NCBI GenBank assembly: GCA_027422505.1
Contig: JAPQWV010001623.1
Span: forward strand, 1-64,000
Origin: Craterostigma plantagineum
Taxonomy: Eukaryota > Streptophyta > Magnoliopsida > Lamiales > Linderniaceae
Length of the DNA: 64,000 nt
Direction of reading: 5' to 3'
Shown: in pieces, positions 55,094-64,000 of the stretch
How the letters are laid out: every line of letters begins with the position of its first letter
Position numbering within the stretch: position 1 is the first letter of the stretch
The notes under the pieces: model-generated
What the model was told of the DNA's origin: nothing
Database searches by the model: none
What the model saw: the letters and a program-made list of their open reading frames with translations, nothing else
Position numbers and translations under genes: made by a program

Positions 55094-57586
55094 TGTAATA
55101 CCCGTAAAATTAGTACGGGATTATTTTGTAATGTTCGAAATTAATGAAGATGATTTTCGAACGAAACCAAATTTTCGGGAGCAAACCGAAAATATTAGTT
55201 GGGCCGAAATTGTTTAGGAAGTCCAAGTAATTTATAAAGAAAATGACCCAAGTCAAATATTAAGGCCCAAATATAGGGATATTAATTAACCAATTATTAA
55301 TTAATCAAGCATGGAAAATCACGTAGGTGTGTGATGACCTACTTTGAGGTTAGAGTCTCACCACCTTAAACAACCAATAAAAAGTAAAAGTGAGCAAGGA
55401 TAATAAAAACCTTTACTTAATATCAATGGAAAGCCACGTTGAAGGGATATACTTACATGCTTGGCAAAGATAGACTTACGATTTGAAAGGTTAGTCACAC
55501 ACCCTAAGTGATAACCGAGAACTTCAATAAGTAATCCTCACTTGTATTTTCCAAGAACAAAACGTGAAAGGAACGAGAGGGGCGGAGAATATTTTTGGTA
55601 AGCTAACATTTCGAATTAACTTATAAATATTATATAAGCTAACGTGTTAACACCTTACATGGTTTGATGAAATTTCATTAAGCCGAAAGAAGAAAATACG
55701 AAGGAGGAGCAGATCCTAGCAAGCTTGATCGAATTTTCAGCCTAGGGAATTAATCAAAATTATGGAGGCTAGGTAGGTGGTTTTTAATCCCTACAAATCC
55801 TTTTTAAACCGTATTCTTTTCCGTAAAAATACTAAGATTCGATTGGAAGGCCATTCGAATTAGAAGATTTGAGCTTTATGATTTTGTTAAATTTTTGTTA
55901 CGTGTTATACGTGAATTCGAACTCAATATATGAGTTCTTTTATGTGTTTATGTGAATCGGGTGATTTTTTTAGGGTTTTATTATAAGTATTTGAAGGAAT
56001 CGACCAATTATTAAGTTTCGGGCGATTTTGAAATCGGGCGATTATTACTTTCAGTTTCGGGCGATTTTAAATCGCGGGACTAAGTTAATTCGCAAAATCG
56101 AGTGGAAAATAGGTCTTAATTGAATAGAAAATAGGTCGATTTGGAGTTTCTGGTCGCAGAAGTATTTCGCGGGCCAAAATAGATTTTTGTGGTGTATAAA
56201 AACAGGTTTCGCGGGCCAGAAGTCGGGTTTCGCGGGCTGAGGTGATTCGCGAATAGTGAGAGACACTGCGGGCCGACTTTGAGTTTCGCGGGCCGATTTC
56301 AAATCGCGGGGTGATTCCTGTGAGGGGTGTCGGGCTTTCGCGGGCTTAAAATCGGGTTTCGCGGGTCTGATCAATTGATTTGCAAAATCGCCGAAAGCCT
56401 CACGAAATCTGGCATTGACCGTTCTTTCGCGGGTTGACCAGAAATTTTAAAAGTGGGTTTCGGGCGAAATTAGATTTGGGCCTTGACCAATTTTGGAGTG
56501 TGTTGACCAGCGGACTTATTTTGGGCTTTTGCCCAATTTTCGACCCAAACATTTAAACTAAAATTACCTTAGGCCCAAATCATTTTAAAATAAAACATTT
56601 TCGTACTATAACGTATATTTTCAGGTCAACCCATACTTTAAATTATAAATCTTATTTTTGGATTTTCAAATCATCAGTCTAGTCTGAAATATTGTACGAT
56701 TATGTGATTCTCGGTGTATGCGTTTTTGGTGATTGATTTTATGTGTATTACACGACATGCACGTGAGGGGTTGATGTTGTACTCTATTTATACGGTGACG
56801 CCTTACGGTGTCGGATGAGTGGGGTAGAGTGACCGTTATTGGTCGTCGAGGTTAGACTCGTGTAGCACCTGGTGGGAGAGGGGGTTTGCGACACCCATCT
56901 ACTCGAGACTGAGCCACCCGAGGTGCACACCACCGGATATTATTTGGCTCAGGGACGGCCGACAGATGTGAGATGCCTATCTACTCGGGTTGGTGGTAGG
57001 CCACTCGGGGAAAAGTCGTCGGGTTGAGATTGTGTGCGGAAGGAGCGACCCGGTATGGCCGGCGTGGGCTACCGCATGATTATGGCGTACCTTGCCATTG
57101 CGCGCGTGGGTGCTTTGTCTAGCCGAGGGCCCTGTTATGTATTGATATGTGTAATAGGTTGAGCGTGCATATTTCATGTGTGAGGACATGGGATTGGGTT
57201 GGGTACACGCACACATATGCATTACATGTTTTACTGCCACCTACTGGGCATTTTTGCTCAGGGTTATATTTTTCAGGTGGGACTGAGCCCGACACCGATG
57301 GGTGTCAGGGTTGAGATATAGGCTGGCTGGCGGCGGTGACTCCACGGGCTTTTGAGGGCGGAGCGGTACATGGGACGCGACCTGTGGAGAGGCATAGGAT
57401 AGTGTAGTCGGGTTTTGATTTTTTGGGGCTTCGGCCCGTTGTATTATATTGACGCACTTTTGGAGACCCGACTTAGTTTATATATGTTTATTATTTTCTT
57501 TAAAAAGTTTTTAATAAATCGGGTCCTCCGCGACTTTCGTTGCGGAAATCCGCCAATTATTCTACTTAGGAAGTAGGGTCGCCACA
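55094..57586 (+). mobile_element. Chromovirus 3' LTR (right copy)
   Basis: 2493 bp, with the ~210-bp block at about 56675-56889 that both 5' LTRs lack. Confidence 0.93.
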
Positions 57587-57591
57587 CTAAT

Positions 57592-58483
57592 TGAATATGC
57601 CATGTCAGGTCGAGTGCAGTTGGACAAATACATCAGACTGCCAATCACCCGAGCGTATTCTAGTTGCGATACAGGCTCTCCTCTATTTTGCTAAGTGTAC
57701 ATTGGTGTCCACAGGTGTCTTCATCGGACGAAGGCATTAAATCAATTTAACACATTCTCAACATAGTGAGATTGTGTAAACACAATTACTTTGGACTTCT
57801 TAGAGACATTTATTCCCAAAAATGACGTCAGCCAAGCCCATATATCTTCATACTGAAATAATTTTTCACCATAATCTTTGTATTCACGTTTCTCATGATC
57901 AACATGGTGTCTACGTAAAGACAGACATTCACAAACTCATCGGGTGTGCCTTTTATATAAACGCATGTATGACACTGATTAATCTTAAATCCATTCAACA
58001 ACATCGTCATGTCAAACTTCTCGTGCCATTGTTTCGATGCTTGCTTAAGCCCGTAAAGTGACTTTACGAGTCGGCACACCTTATATTCCTGTTCGAGTTC
58101 AATACTTCGGGTTGCCTCATAGATGTTTTTTCCTCGAGTTCTCCATTCAGAAAGACCGTTTTCACGTCCATTTGGTGTATCCCGAGGTCATATAACGCTT
58201 CTATCACGATTAAAACCCGCATGGATGTAATCCTTGTCACAAGTGAGTAGGTATCGAATAAATCTTACCCTTACTTTTGATTGAGCCCTTTAGCTACTAA
58301 ACGAGCTTTATATTTATCAATTGTTCCATCACTATTAAGCTTCCCTTTAAAGATCCATTTGCATCCTAAAGGCTTGCACCACTTTGGGAAATCTACCAAC
58401 TCCCACGTTGCCTAATTGATTCAATGTCGTTATTATTTGCTTTTTTCCATAATGGAGCTTCTGGACTAGATGTCGTCTAACAA
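57592..58483 (-). pseudogene. Copia reverse transcriptase remnant (right copy)
   Basis: Counterpart of 22196-23087, with the same YVDT active site in the frame 57828-58079. Confidence 0.82.
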
Positions 58484-58819
58484 CTACATCAGGAGCAGCT
58501 GTTCTCTCACAAACCTGTGGATCCTCAGCATTGTATCTCTATTGAGTTCTTCCGACCTCTGCTCGATATTTCTCCTGATGACCTTGAGCATCCCATCGCA
58601 AAACTTATGAATCTCAGTCTTCAGCATCATCCTAATCTTCTTGGCAATTGGATTGTGGTAGGTGATGCCTAGGACTAAGCTGATGTGCACATGATTGCTT
58701 GGAAGCCCTTCGACCTCAGGTCCTTTGTTGAGTGGTTCGGCCATGTTGACCTTCTTCATGTTGCTCTCCAGAGCCATCTGAAGGTCATGTGTCGCAAAGT
58801 ATTTGACTTGGCACATCAT
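58484..58819 (-). CDS. Unrecognised 111-codon open frame (right copy)
   Basis: The same frame as 23088-23423, with no amino-acid change seen. Confidence 0.3.
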   Translation of the reverse strand: MMCQVKYFATHDLQMALESNMKKVNMAEPLNKGPEVEGLPSNHVHISLVLGITYHNPIAKKIRMMLKTEIHKFCDGMLKVIRRNIEQRSEELNRDTMLRIHRFVREQLLLM

Positions 58820-58836
58820 GAACCGGTAGAGCCCTG

Positions 58837-59363
58837 GAAAATTTAAAAAAAGAGGAACGACTCTATTTGGTTTTAAAAAAAGAGGAACGTGTTGTCAAAT
58901 GACAGAAATACCCTTACTAAAAAACTGGTTAAGCAGGCTAATCCGACTCATTAGAAGCGAAAACTTATCCGAGTATTATTCGAGTTATAAGAAAACTCGA
59001 TTAAACAACTCGAATAAAAGCTTATCAGAATTATTAAAAGAAAAAACTATACGACCTTTATTCTAGTTACAACCGACACTCGAATACTAAACTCGAATAA
59101 TATTTCGATGTGATAAACTAACTCGAATAATACTCAGAAAATTTAAACCAAAAAAGTAGCATTATTCGAGTAACTTACGAGTAACATTTTCGAGTCACAA
59201 CTCGAATAGAAAACTCGAATTAAAAACTCGAATAAGACGCATTTTATAAAGCTCGCAAAGAAAATTAGACCCAAATCACTCGAAAACCTAATTCTCTCGC
59301 GATCTATTTTCGAACCAAAGCCCTAACTCAAAAAATCGTACACAAAACCAAGCATAATCATCA
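58837..59363. other. ACTCGAAT-rich non-coding stretch (right copy)
   Basis: Counterpart of 23441-23967. Confidence 0.6.
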
Positions 59364-59513
59364 ATGACGAAAAGAAAAAAGAGTTCATCGGAGCCTTCCG
59401 CGCCTCAACGTAACCGGGTGGATGAGCAAATCGACGCCGGTAGAGCCACGGTGATCTTTTTTGTCGAGTTTTGGGTTTTTGTTAAATCGAATTGGTCAAA
59501 TGTATTTCTTGGT
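59364..59513 (+). CDS. Short basic open frame (right copy)
   Basis: The same 49-codon frame as 23968-24117, again followed by the truncated Athila-like LTR at 59578. Confidence 0.3.
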
Positions 59514-59577
59514 TAGATCTTTCGTTTCTAGCGTTAAATCGATCGGTTTTGAGGTTATTTCGTTGGGTAGACGTCGT

Positions 59578-60177
59578 AATCGCCCTCGTTACGGTGTTCG
59601 CGTCGTCTCTTTATTTTCAGTCGTCGCTTCCTCCCTCTCTAAGCTCTCGGCTTCCTCTGCTCTCGTTTTTCAGTCCAAAAGCCTTTCTTATTATTCGCTG
59701 TCAAGCTTCCTTAAATAAGAAGCCAATCCACCGGCTTTTTTTCCTCCCCACATCCGATCTTCTAGCATATATTAGTATTAAGTTTTAAATGGGAAGATTT
59801 GGTCATGATTTGAATTCCCTTGCACGTGTGTGGGTATTGTGTGGGCCATAATTGGTTAAATAATATCACTTGTGGGCTTAAGCTATTAATGGGCTGAAGT
59901 TTAACACATATAAACCCATTCTTGTCATCATTAGAGTGCATCCCAAGTCTTCATTAGTGTGATGTCCCACGATCGATCTCGAGGCAACAATTTGTACCAA
60001 TCTTGATTGTACCATTCTATGTCCCCCTATTCTCGTCATTTGCTCCATTTTACATGGTTATCTGTCAAATAAGAAATATGAACATAAACGTAGGATATCC
60101 AAGTATATTAGAATAATAACATCGAAAATACGCTTTTACGGGGTATAAAAACAATGTAGATTCCTAACTTATCAACA
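59578..60177 (-). mobile_element. Athila-like truncated 3' LTR (right copy)
   Basis: The same truncation point as the left copy, followed by the purine tract AGTTTGGGGGT (minus strand). Confidence 0.8.
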
Positions 60178-60188
60178 ACCCCCAAACT

Positions 60189-61558
60189 AGCTTCGATCGT
60201 CCTCGATCATAAAAGCGGAATAAAACCAAATCAAGTTAGGATTATAGAACATCTATCAATGAAATTCTCCTGTTTCATCTCAGCAAACGTAAAAGCATAT
60301 AAAGTCGGGATTATCATCAACTAATAAACGATCTAGTCAAAACACGAGGCACGAAGTAATAAGTCGCAATCTTATCATGGCATAAAAGACATTTCTAGAA
60401 TCGTACTACGCATCAATTCACAACTCTCACAAGGGTCGCTCAAGTTGCTCGAAGTGTTTTTCAGAGGGATCTGTATAAATACGCTCAATGCACGACATGA
60501 AAAGATATTACTCTAGGCTTGCAAATATATCACATCATAGTCACGTAGTAGAAGTCATGCATGAATCAAAGGGTCTTTCATCAAGGGTTGTAATGGGGCT
60601 CGGGTTTTGAAAGGTGCGTCATATGGGAAAGTGAGCTAAAAATATCAAACGTGTCAATCATCAAATCGCTCTTCTAACCACTTATTTCGCTCTTCTAACG
60701 CCGTGCCTATTTTTCACTCGGCTCGTCCTTTTTCCTTTTCTAGCTCTTCTCGCCTACTTTCTTTTTTTTTTCAACATCTTTTTTTTTCTTTTTCTCTTTC
60801 GCCCTTTTTTTTTCTTTTTTTTTCGCTTCTTTTTTTTTTAGAACTTGCCCCTCCTTTTCTTTTTTTTTGTACTTTTTATCGAATGGAGAGGTTTCTAGTC
60901 TGTTGCAATATTACGACGAGAGATCCATATCATAGGACAAGTTCATAACTAACATGCATCGACGATTAGCTCCTTCTTAATCAACAAGCCACTTTCACGA
61001 TAAAGCAGTCAATATAGCCAAATAATCATGCTAATATCACGACAATGCAACATGTAAGACTATCTCACTCAATTCATCAAATCATATCACGACACGGTAA
61101 AATTTAAAAATTTTCATCATAGACGAGAGATTTCACAGACGACGTTCAGATCGCAACTTTCATCAGTTACACCCACTAAAAGACCGAAGCACGTCGATAC
61201 CTAAACATGTAAGCATATTAAATCTAGCATGTGTCACATCCCACCCCCAAACTAAATAGTACACTGTCCTCAGTGTATAAAATAAAGGCAAAGAGAGAGT
61301 AGAAGTGACACTGCCCTGAATTTTGCATCGATCATGTAGAAGACATGGTTTATATGCAGTAACAAGCAACCATCATGAACGGACAACCCCCAAACTGGCT
61401 ATGAGCCTACGAGAAAACGTGACTAGGCGGCACCGTGAGAGCAAATTTTTATTAGAAGAAAACTATAAAGTAAATAGAACTTATAAAATAATATATATAC
61501 ATCGATAGGCCTTGGGTTGCCTCCCAAGAAGCACTGCTTTTATAGTCATTAGCTCGAC
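60189..61558 (-). other. Athila-like 3' non-coding region (right copy)
   Basis: Counterpart of 24793-26159. No supported gene. The pol-end-like piece is again visible out of frame near 61505-61555. Confidence 0.6.
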
Positions 61559-62536
61559 TCACAAACCGCTTATTCTGGTGGACGATCCAGGTTGATCGAG
61601 TCTTCTTTCCAAACATCTCGATTGTTGTATCCATTGGGTTCCCCTTTTCCTGGTGATAGTGTCTGCATCATCGTGTGGGGTCGAGAGTTCTCCTTTTTTT
61701 CGCCATATGTAGATGCCATCGTCTGTGCAATCTTTCTGACGACGCTTTTTCTTTTTCTTCGGCGAAACCACCTTCTTGATAGATTTAGAGCAACTGCTGT
61801 TTTTAGTCCATGGGGTCCACCTGTTAAAATTCAACACAAAAGAAACTAAGTTATGACTAGATTTAGCCTCGTTCCCATTCGGCGCATCTATTCGAGCGTC
61901 AGCCTTCATGTTCTGGCGGTCCTTCAGCTTGCTGGTATTCTCTCCAGACAAGTTGTACCTGAAAGACTCAGAACACTTAAAAGCACAAGGGTCAAAGATA
62001 TTGATAAAGGAACAAGAATCATCAGTAGGGCGTTTCATAGATTTATAAACATCGAATTCAACTTTCTCGTCCCCTACTTGCAAAATATGTTTACCATTAC
62101 CGACATCAATGATAGCTCTTGCCGTGTTTAGGAACGGGCGTCCGAGTATCAATGGGAGGTCGTCGTCTTCTTCCATATCCAACACAATAAAATCAGCAGG
62201 GAAGTAGTGCTCTCCTACTTTCACCAATACGTCTTCCATTTTTCCTCGTGGATACGTGATAGATCTATCGGCGAGCTGAAGGATAGTTGATGTGGGTTTT
62301 GGCTCGCCAAGTCCCAATTTCCTAAATAATGAAAATGGCATCAAAATAATACTCGCACCAAGATCGCATAACACATTATTAAATGAAAGAGATCCAATAG
62401 AACAAGGAATAGAGGAACTCCCTCGATCCTTAAGCTTCGGCGGAAGCTTCTTCTGTAATACGGTTGAACATTCTTCGGTGAGAGTGATCGTTCCGTCTTC
62501 TTCTAACTTGTTTCTCTTGAATAGTAGCTCCTTCAG
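61559..62536 (-). CDS. Athila-like protease with basic C-terminal tail (right copy)
   Basis: Open without a stop from 62536 to 61559. It holds CDLGASIILMP, the FIVLDMEEDDDLPLILGRPF region and NTARAIIDVGNG, typical of Athila protease, then about 150 residues ending in a Lys/Arg-rich patch (KKKKKRRQKD) with no reverse transcriptase. Protease is thus joined to a tail that replaces the rest of pol. The frame has no ATG of its own and follows the gag stop at 62537-62539. Three or four 1-base differences break it in the left copy. It would act in Gag maturation if made. Confidence 0.75.
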   Translation of the reverse strand: MKELLFKRNKLEEDGTITLTEECSTVLQKKLPPKLKDRGSSSIPCSIGSLSFNNVLCDLGASIILMPFSLFRKLGLGEPKPTSTILQLADRSITYPRGKMEDVLVKVGEHYFPADFIVLDMEEDDDLPLILGRPFLNTARAIIDVGNGKHILQVGDEKVEFDVYKSMKRPTDDSCSFINIFDPCAFKCSESFRYNLSGENTSKLKDRQNMKADARIDAPNGNEAKSSHNLVSFVLNFNRWTPWTKNSSCSKSIKKVVSPKKKKKRRQKDCTDDGIYIWRKKGELSTPHDDADTITRKRGTQWIQQSRCLERRLDQPGSSTRISGL

Positions 62537-63034
62537 TCATTTGGCGTACTTTGGCATCTGCAACAAAGCCTCAATAAAAGGGATATTAACTTCAAGTTTT
62601 TTAAATATATTAATGAAACGATCAAAATCTTCATGATTCTTCCCTTTTCGTAAAGCCGCTGGATATGGAGGTCGGACTTTTATCGATTGGAGTGGGTTGA
62701 CCTTCTTTTGCTCCAAGAATGAATCTGGCTCGTCTTCGAATTTTTCGGCCTGCTTGCCCTTTTCAGGGTTGTGAACCATAGTGTTTGTGACCGTGAATTC
62801 GATCTGATCGGATGTCTCTTTGTCTTTTGCTTCTTCCACCTCCTTGGTCTCTTGGAACGATTCAAGCTTCTTTCCACTTCTCAGTTCAATGACATTCGCG
62901 TACTCTCGAGGGTTTCTTTCAGTGTCGCTTGGAAGTGTGCCTGGCTTGCGCTCGGACATTGAAATTGTTAGATGTTCACTTGTACTCACCAAACTATGCA
63001 TTGTATCCTCTATCTTGTTGAGCCGTTCGTCCAT
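62537..63034 (-). pseudogene. Athila-like gag C-terminal segment (right copy)
   Basis: A 165-codon frame with NPREYANVIELRSGKK, PPYPAALRKG and FKKLEVNIPFIEALLQMPKYAK, conserved landmarks between Athila gag and protease. TGA follows directly, where the frame would run on into protease; the same TGA is in the left copy. Confidence 0.8.
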
Positions 63035-63378
63035 CTTACGATTCTGACTGCCTTGATAGTCCGTCAGTTTCTCAAATGCTATTTCCCAATCGGCCTTTTG
63101 TTTTGGTGGTGGCGCGCTCTGTTGATTTTGAGCTTCTGGAGGCTTTAAGTAGTGCGAGTTTCCATACGATAGATTCGGATGGCCTCGCCAGCTTGGGTCG
63201 TATGTGTTGGAGTACGGATTCTTTGCCTATTGTGGATGTACTTCACCGCCTCAGGATCCGTCGATTGTATCTGGTCTAACCTTTTATGTATGGCTTCGAA
63301 TTGCGCCTCCAACGAGCTACTTATCTCGTGTATTCCAGCCGTCCGTCGGTCCAGATCATGCTCAGTATATCTTGCTGG
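63035..63378 (-). pseudogene. Athila-like gag linker, no open frame
   Basis: It connects the gag capsid part with the C-terminal segment. Stops occur in all minus frames, in both copies. A zinc knuckle was not seen here. Confidence 0.5.
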
Positions 63379-64000
63379 TTAGGCTGCAATTCGCTCGATG
63401 GCCTGGAGTGCTTCCTCGTCGCCTAACTCCATGAAGTTTCGTGTGCATCCACCGTCGACGATCCTTTTACTTGGTGTGCTAAGCCCTAAGAAAAATGATT
63501 GCATCTGGACGCTCAACGGTATGCTGTGGTTCGGACATTGTCTAAGAAGGCTCTTGTATCGACCCCATGCATCCCTCAGAGATTCGCCACCTTCTTGTTT
63601 GAAGTTTACTAGCTGACTCCTAATTTCGCTGGTCCTTGACAATGAGTAGTATTTGCCCAGAAAGCACTCCACTAGTTGCTCCCAACTAGTAATAGATGCA
63701 TGTGGTAATGATGAGAACCATTCAGAAGCCTTACCTGTCAAAGAAAAGGGAAAAAATGTTAGTTTTATAACTTCTGTGGAGACGCCAATATACTTAATAG
63801 TTCTGCAAATTTGAGTAAATATCAAAATATGTGAATTTGCGTCCTCGTTTGTAAGCCCATGAAATTGTGATGAACCCGTCACCATCTGTATAGTAACGGG
63901 TTTAATCTCAAAATGATTATTTGGTCCTGGCGGGATGGCAATCGGGTCGCTGTCATCGAAAATTCCTGGAAGCGCTCGGCTTAGTAAAGTGGGTCGTGGA
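63379..64000 (-). CDS. Athila-like gag N-terminal and capsid part (right copy, cut by window)
   Basis: The frame is open from the window end to a stop at 63379. It includes the retrotransposon gag domain: LTFFPFSLTGKASEWFSSLP, LGKYYSLSRTSEIRSQLVNF, SLRDAWGRYKSLLRQCPNH and FFLGLSTPSKRIVDGG. The start codon (as at 28624 on the left) lies just outside the window. The left copy has 1-base losses that break this frame three times. Confidence 0.82.
   Translation of the reverse strand, partial: PRPTLLSRALPGIFDDSDPIAIPPGPNNHFEIKPVTIQMVTGSSQFHGLTNEDANSHILIFTQICRTIKYIGVSTEVIKLTFFPFSLTGKASEWFSSLPHASITSWEQLVECFLGKYYSLSRTSEIRSQLVNFKQEGGESLRDAWGRYKSLLRQCPNHSIPLSVQMQSFFLGLSTPSKRIVDGGCTRNFMELGDEEALQAIERIAA

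Larger units (their letters stand above)
48387..57586 (+). mobile_element. Complete Ty3-gypsy chromovirus (right copy)
   Basis: The same element at the same insertion point, with CTAAT at 48382-48386 and 57587-57591. It is 9200 bp, 8 bp longer than the left copy, mostly because gag keeps 8 bases lost there. Confidence 0.93.
37193..64000 (+). repeat. Right copy of the ~27-kb+ direct duplication
   Basis: This is the second copy; position 37193 matches position 1 and position 64000 matches 28595. Its left boundary cannot be placed, because sequence before 37193 would match DNA that lies before the window. It lacks about 1.8 kb of the satellite array and carries its own small indels. Some reading frames are more complete here (chromovirus gag, Athila protease) and one is worse (an extra frameshift in reverse transcriptase). 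Confidence 0.97.
59578..64000 (-). mobile_element. Athila-like gag-protease element (right copy, 5' part beyond window)
   Basis: It runs from the truncated 3' LTR (59578-60177) through the non-coding region, protease and gag to the window end. The primer site and 5' LTR lie outside. The T-rich tract at about 60760-60870 differs from the left copy by a few bases in its T runs. Confidence 0.85.

Overview
The window is repeat-dense nuclear DNA of a flowering plant, probably a eudicot. The evidence is nested Ty1-copia and Ty3-gypsy LTR retrotransposons of plant lineages (a chromodomain chromovirus, an Athila-like element with a tRNA-Asp primer site, copia elements with initiator-Met primer sites), a Helitron 3' end, a plastid-type trnS-GGA inside an LTR, and a decayed plant DUF1985-type domain. 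I found no intact host gene and no bacterial or viral operon.

The dominant structure is a large direct duplication. Positions 1-28595 recur in the same order at 37193-64000, which is cut by the window edge. Each copy runs: (a) decayed RING-like gene pieces; (b) a gutted Ty1-copia element (gag and protease flank only) with tandem and inverted LTR pieces and a plastid tRNA; (c) the 3' end of a second gypsy element with 85-bp tandem repeats; (d) a ~0.9-kb satellite-like array with 8 units in the left copy and 6 in the right; (e) a minus-strand copia remnant split by (f) a structurally complete 9.2-kb chromovirus flanked by CTAAT; (g) an unassigned stretch rich in ACTCGAAT; (h) a minus-strand Athila-like element that keeps gag and protease but lacks reverse transcriptase and integrase. 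By eye the copies differ at roughly one base in several hundred, apart from the two missing array units and scattered 1-bp indels.

Between the copies (28596-37192) lie the rest of the Athila 5' LTR, an inverted and a direct LTR fragment abutting each other, a ~5.5-kb AT-rich stretch scattered with TGCACTACTG-like words and holding a broken DUF1985-like reading frame, a Helitron 3' terminus at 36546, a three-copy ~100-bp repeat, and the upstream exons of the RING-like pseudogene.

Nothing here works together as a pathway. The genes are parts of separate mobile elements, mostly dead. The reading frames are broken in ways that allow dating: some lesions are shared by both copies (protease deletion, integrase nonsense codon, 5' LTR deletion) and so predate the duplication, while others are private to one copy and often sit in homopolymers, so an assembly or consensus artefact must be excluded before the duplication is taken as biological.
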